Shown piece after piece: positions 13,541-14,453 of a stretch of 14,453 nt of DNA. The DNA is from an uncultured Paenibacillaceae bacterium (lineage in GTDB: Bacteria; Bacillota; Bacilli; Aneurinibacillales; Aneurinibacillaceae). Both the position numbers and the translations under genes were made by a program. A model generated the notes under the pieces. It ran no database searches, was not told where the DNA came from, and worked only from the letters and a program-made list of their open reading frames with translations. The stretch is taken from contig CAMLDI010000060.1 in assembly GCA_946478845.1 (NCBI GenBank), positions 1-14,453 of the forward strand. Direction: 5' to 3'. Each line of letters begins with the position of its first letter. The stretch's first letter is position 1.

Positions 13541-14014
13541 GTGGATCAAAATGCGTACAAAAAATATTTGAAGCAGCAATATTTCCATGAAATTCGACCG
13601 TTACAATCAGTTAATGACGTTATCTCTGCGTTTCAAAAAAAAATAGATATTGTTGGAACAGAATTGTCAGAATCCGAAGCGATTTTCTTAAAAATGACAA
13701 TTCTTAACTATATTAATGCACACAATAACGACCTCATAAAACCTAACTTGGATAACTTAAATTTCGTTACGTATGAGATAGTAAGAAATGAAAAAAGTGA
13801 TCATTACTACAATCTTATGAGGGAGAATACAATTGATGATGAAAGAATACTTGTCATTATCGAATCGCAGTTAAATGAAATAACCTCCAATTGCCAAGAA
13901 CTAAAAGTTGATATGATTATCGAACGTGGAATCGACACTTCTCATGTTAATCAAGAAACACCTGAGTTTTTTGCATATCTAATGCTTTTTGATACTTATA
14001 ACGAGAATCATTGA
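13541..14014 (+). CDS. soluble protein of unknown function
   Basis: The 157-residue product is acidic, mixed alpha/beta and without signal peptide or membrane segment. Visible stretches are LSESEAIFLKMTILNYINAH (about 42-61), FVTYEIVRNEKSDHYYNLMR, ERILVIIESQLNEI and a C-terminal LKVDMIIERGIDTSHV followed by an aromatic-rich end. I recognise no family. The start is GTG at 13541 with GAGGTGA about 4 bases upstream. Composition and absence of stops support a real gene. It follows the small membrane protein gene and could be cotranscribed with it. Confidence 0.65.
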   Translation: MDQNAYKKYLKQQYFHEIRPLQSVNDVISAFQKKIDIVGTELSESEAIFLKMTILNYINAHNNDLIKPNLDNLNFVTYEIVRNEKSDHYYNLMRENTIDDERILVIIESQLNEITSNCQELKVDMIIERGIDTSHVNQETPEFFAYLMLFDTYNENH

Positions 14015-14178
14015 CTACGCATGTAGGGGATGGAAAGCGCAGGTATATATTTCAGAAAGTCTCACACACGCTAATTTTTGAACCGCAGAAGTGGCTTGAT
14101 TCTAACGCCATGAAAACCTGGTTGGTAGTGCTCTGAATGCTTAGTGTATGAAAGTGTTGAATTGCTGGAATGACCCCA
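14015..14178. other. short intergenic stretch without a recognised gene
   Basis: Both strands carry frequent stops. Short open stretches, for example EPQKWLDSNAMKTWLVVL on the plus strand at about 14081-14137, are too brief to call and could be chance or remnant. Confidence 0.3.
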
Positions 14179-14217
14179 GATAGAAGAAGGTGCCTAATTT
14201 AGGCACCTTCTTCTATC
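14179..14217. terminator. perfect 19-bp inverted repeat, bidirectional terminator-like
   Basis: Arms at 14179-14197 and 14199-14217 (gatagaagaaggtgcctaa and its complement) are perfect around a single central T. It separates the plus-strand unknown gene from the minus-strand coding end at 14321. There is no long T-run, so termination strength is uncertain. Confidence 0.55.
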
Positions 14218-14320
14218 ATCATCCATTCTCGCTGTTTTTTCAATATCTCTGTTTCTTCAATAAGAAATGTTCCTAATAATTGAATAACGAAAATAGAAAC
14301 CCCCGATAACTCAATAATAT
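14218..14320 (-). other. coding-like tail between the DUF3658 stop and the hairpin
   Basis: In a frame shifted from the DUF3658 gene, the minus strand reads a protein-like ELSGVSIFVIQLLGTFLIEE then TEILKKQREWMMIEEGA and stops inside the hairpin. It has no start codon with a ribosome binding site. It may be a remnant of another gene end or chance. Confidence 0.3.
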
Positions 14321-14453
14321 TTAGCGAAGTTTCACACTGTAAAACCTCATTGCCTTTGGAACGTCCTGTATTTCAAAAACTCCATTCATTATTAAATCTC
14401 TCAACCTATATTCAAAAAACTGGTCGCCAATATATTGATTTAATAGTCCAATG
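14321..14453 (-). CDS. probable DUF3658 (DUF1835/DUF3658) protein, C-terminus only
   Basis: The last 43 codons of a gene entering from the right edge read IGLLNQYIGDQFFEYRLRDL, IMNGVFEIQDVPKAMRFYSV, then KLR and TAA at 14321-14323. The combination of a helix ending in LIxNGxFE, a short linker and MRFYSVKL at the very end is the pattern I associate with the C-terminal DUF3658 domain of DUF1835 proteins in Bacillaceae. The function of that family is unknown. The call rests on one short segment; the N-terminal part outside the window would decide it. Confidence 0.5.
   Translation of the reverse strand, partial: IGLLNQYIGDQFFEYRLRDLIMNGVFEIQDVPKAMRFYSVKLR

Overview
The window looks like the chromosome of a low-GC Firmicute in the Bacillaceae (Bacillus, Neobacillus or a relative). 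The signs are AT-rich DNA, strong AGGAGG/GGGGG ribosome binding sites, frequent TTG and GTG starts, a Bacillus-type menaquinone prenyltransferase, a PadR–DUF1700–DUF4097 operon and a ZTP riboswitch. This assignment is inference from content; no rRNA or species marker is present. I found no tRNA, rRNA, CRISPR array or intact mobile element.

Positions 1-500 hold a decayed serine recombinase that has lost its N-terminus and runs off the left edge. Next to it is a perfect 19-bp inverted repeat. From 3091 down to 524 runs a minus-strand cluster: a 4-oxalocrotonate-tautomerase-like protein, a carboxymuconolactone-decarboxylase-family protein, an MFS efflux-type transporter broken by two in-frame stop codons, and a secreted protein. 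A MerR-family regulator is divergent at 3246-3584. Together they look like a small regulated set for handling a reactive or aromatic compound, now damaged in its transporter.

Positions 3600-5320 are a degraded or low-density stretch. It has a frameshifted gene of unknown function on the minus strand, a small secreted protein on the plus strand, and about 500 bases with at most a short gene remnant. A SAM-dependent methyltransferase (LCMT type) at 5324-6241 converges on a stand-alone AICAR formyltransferase (6292-7458, minus). The latter is preceded by a clear ZTP (pfl) riboswitch with its own intrinsic terminator, so it is very likely induced when ZMP/ZTP accumulates. This is the best-supported regulatory story in the window.

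Further right, all on the minus strand, are a hotdog thioesterase, an unrecognised secreted protein whose ribosome binding site sits in a hairpin, a MenA-like prenyltransferase, an SDR oxidoreductase, and the overlapping PadR – DUF1700 membrane protein – DUF4097 repeat-protein operon with TACTA/TAGTA repeats in its promoter. The right end carries a small membrane protein and an unknown soluble protein on the plus strand. It closes with a near-perfect hairpin and the C-terminus of a probable DUF3658 protein entering from the right edge.

No clearly new multi-gene system is evident. The points most worth checking are the MerR/tautomerase/CMD/MFS cassette with its nonsense codons, the recombinase scar with its repeated hairpin arm, and the two broken genes.
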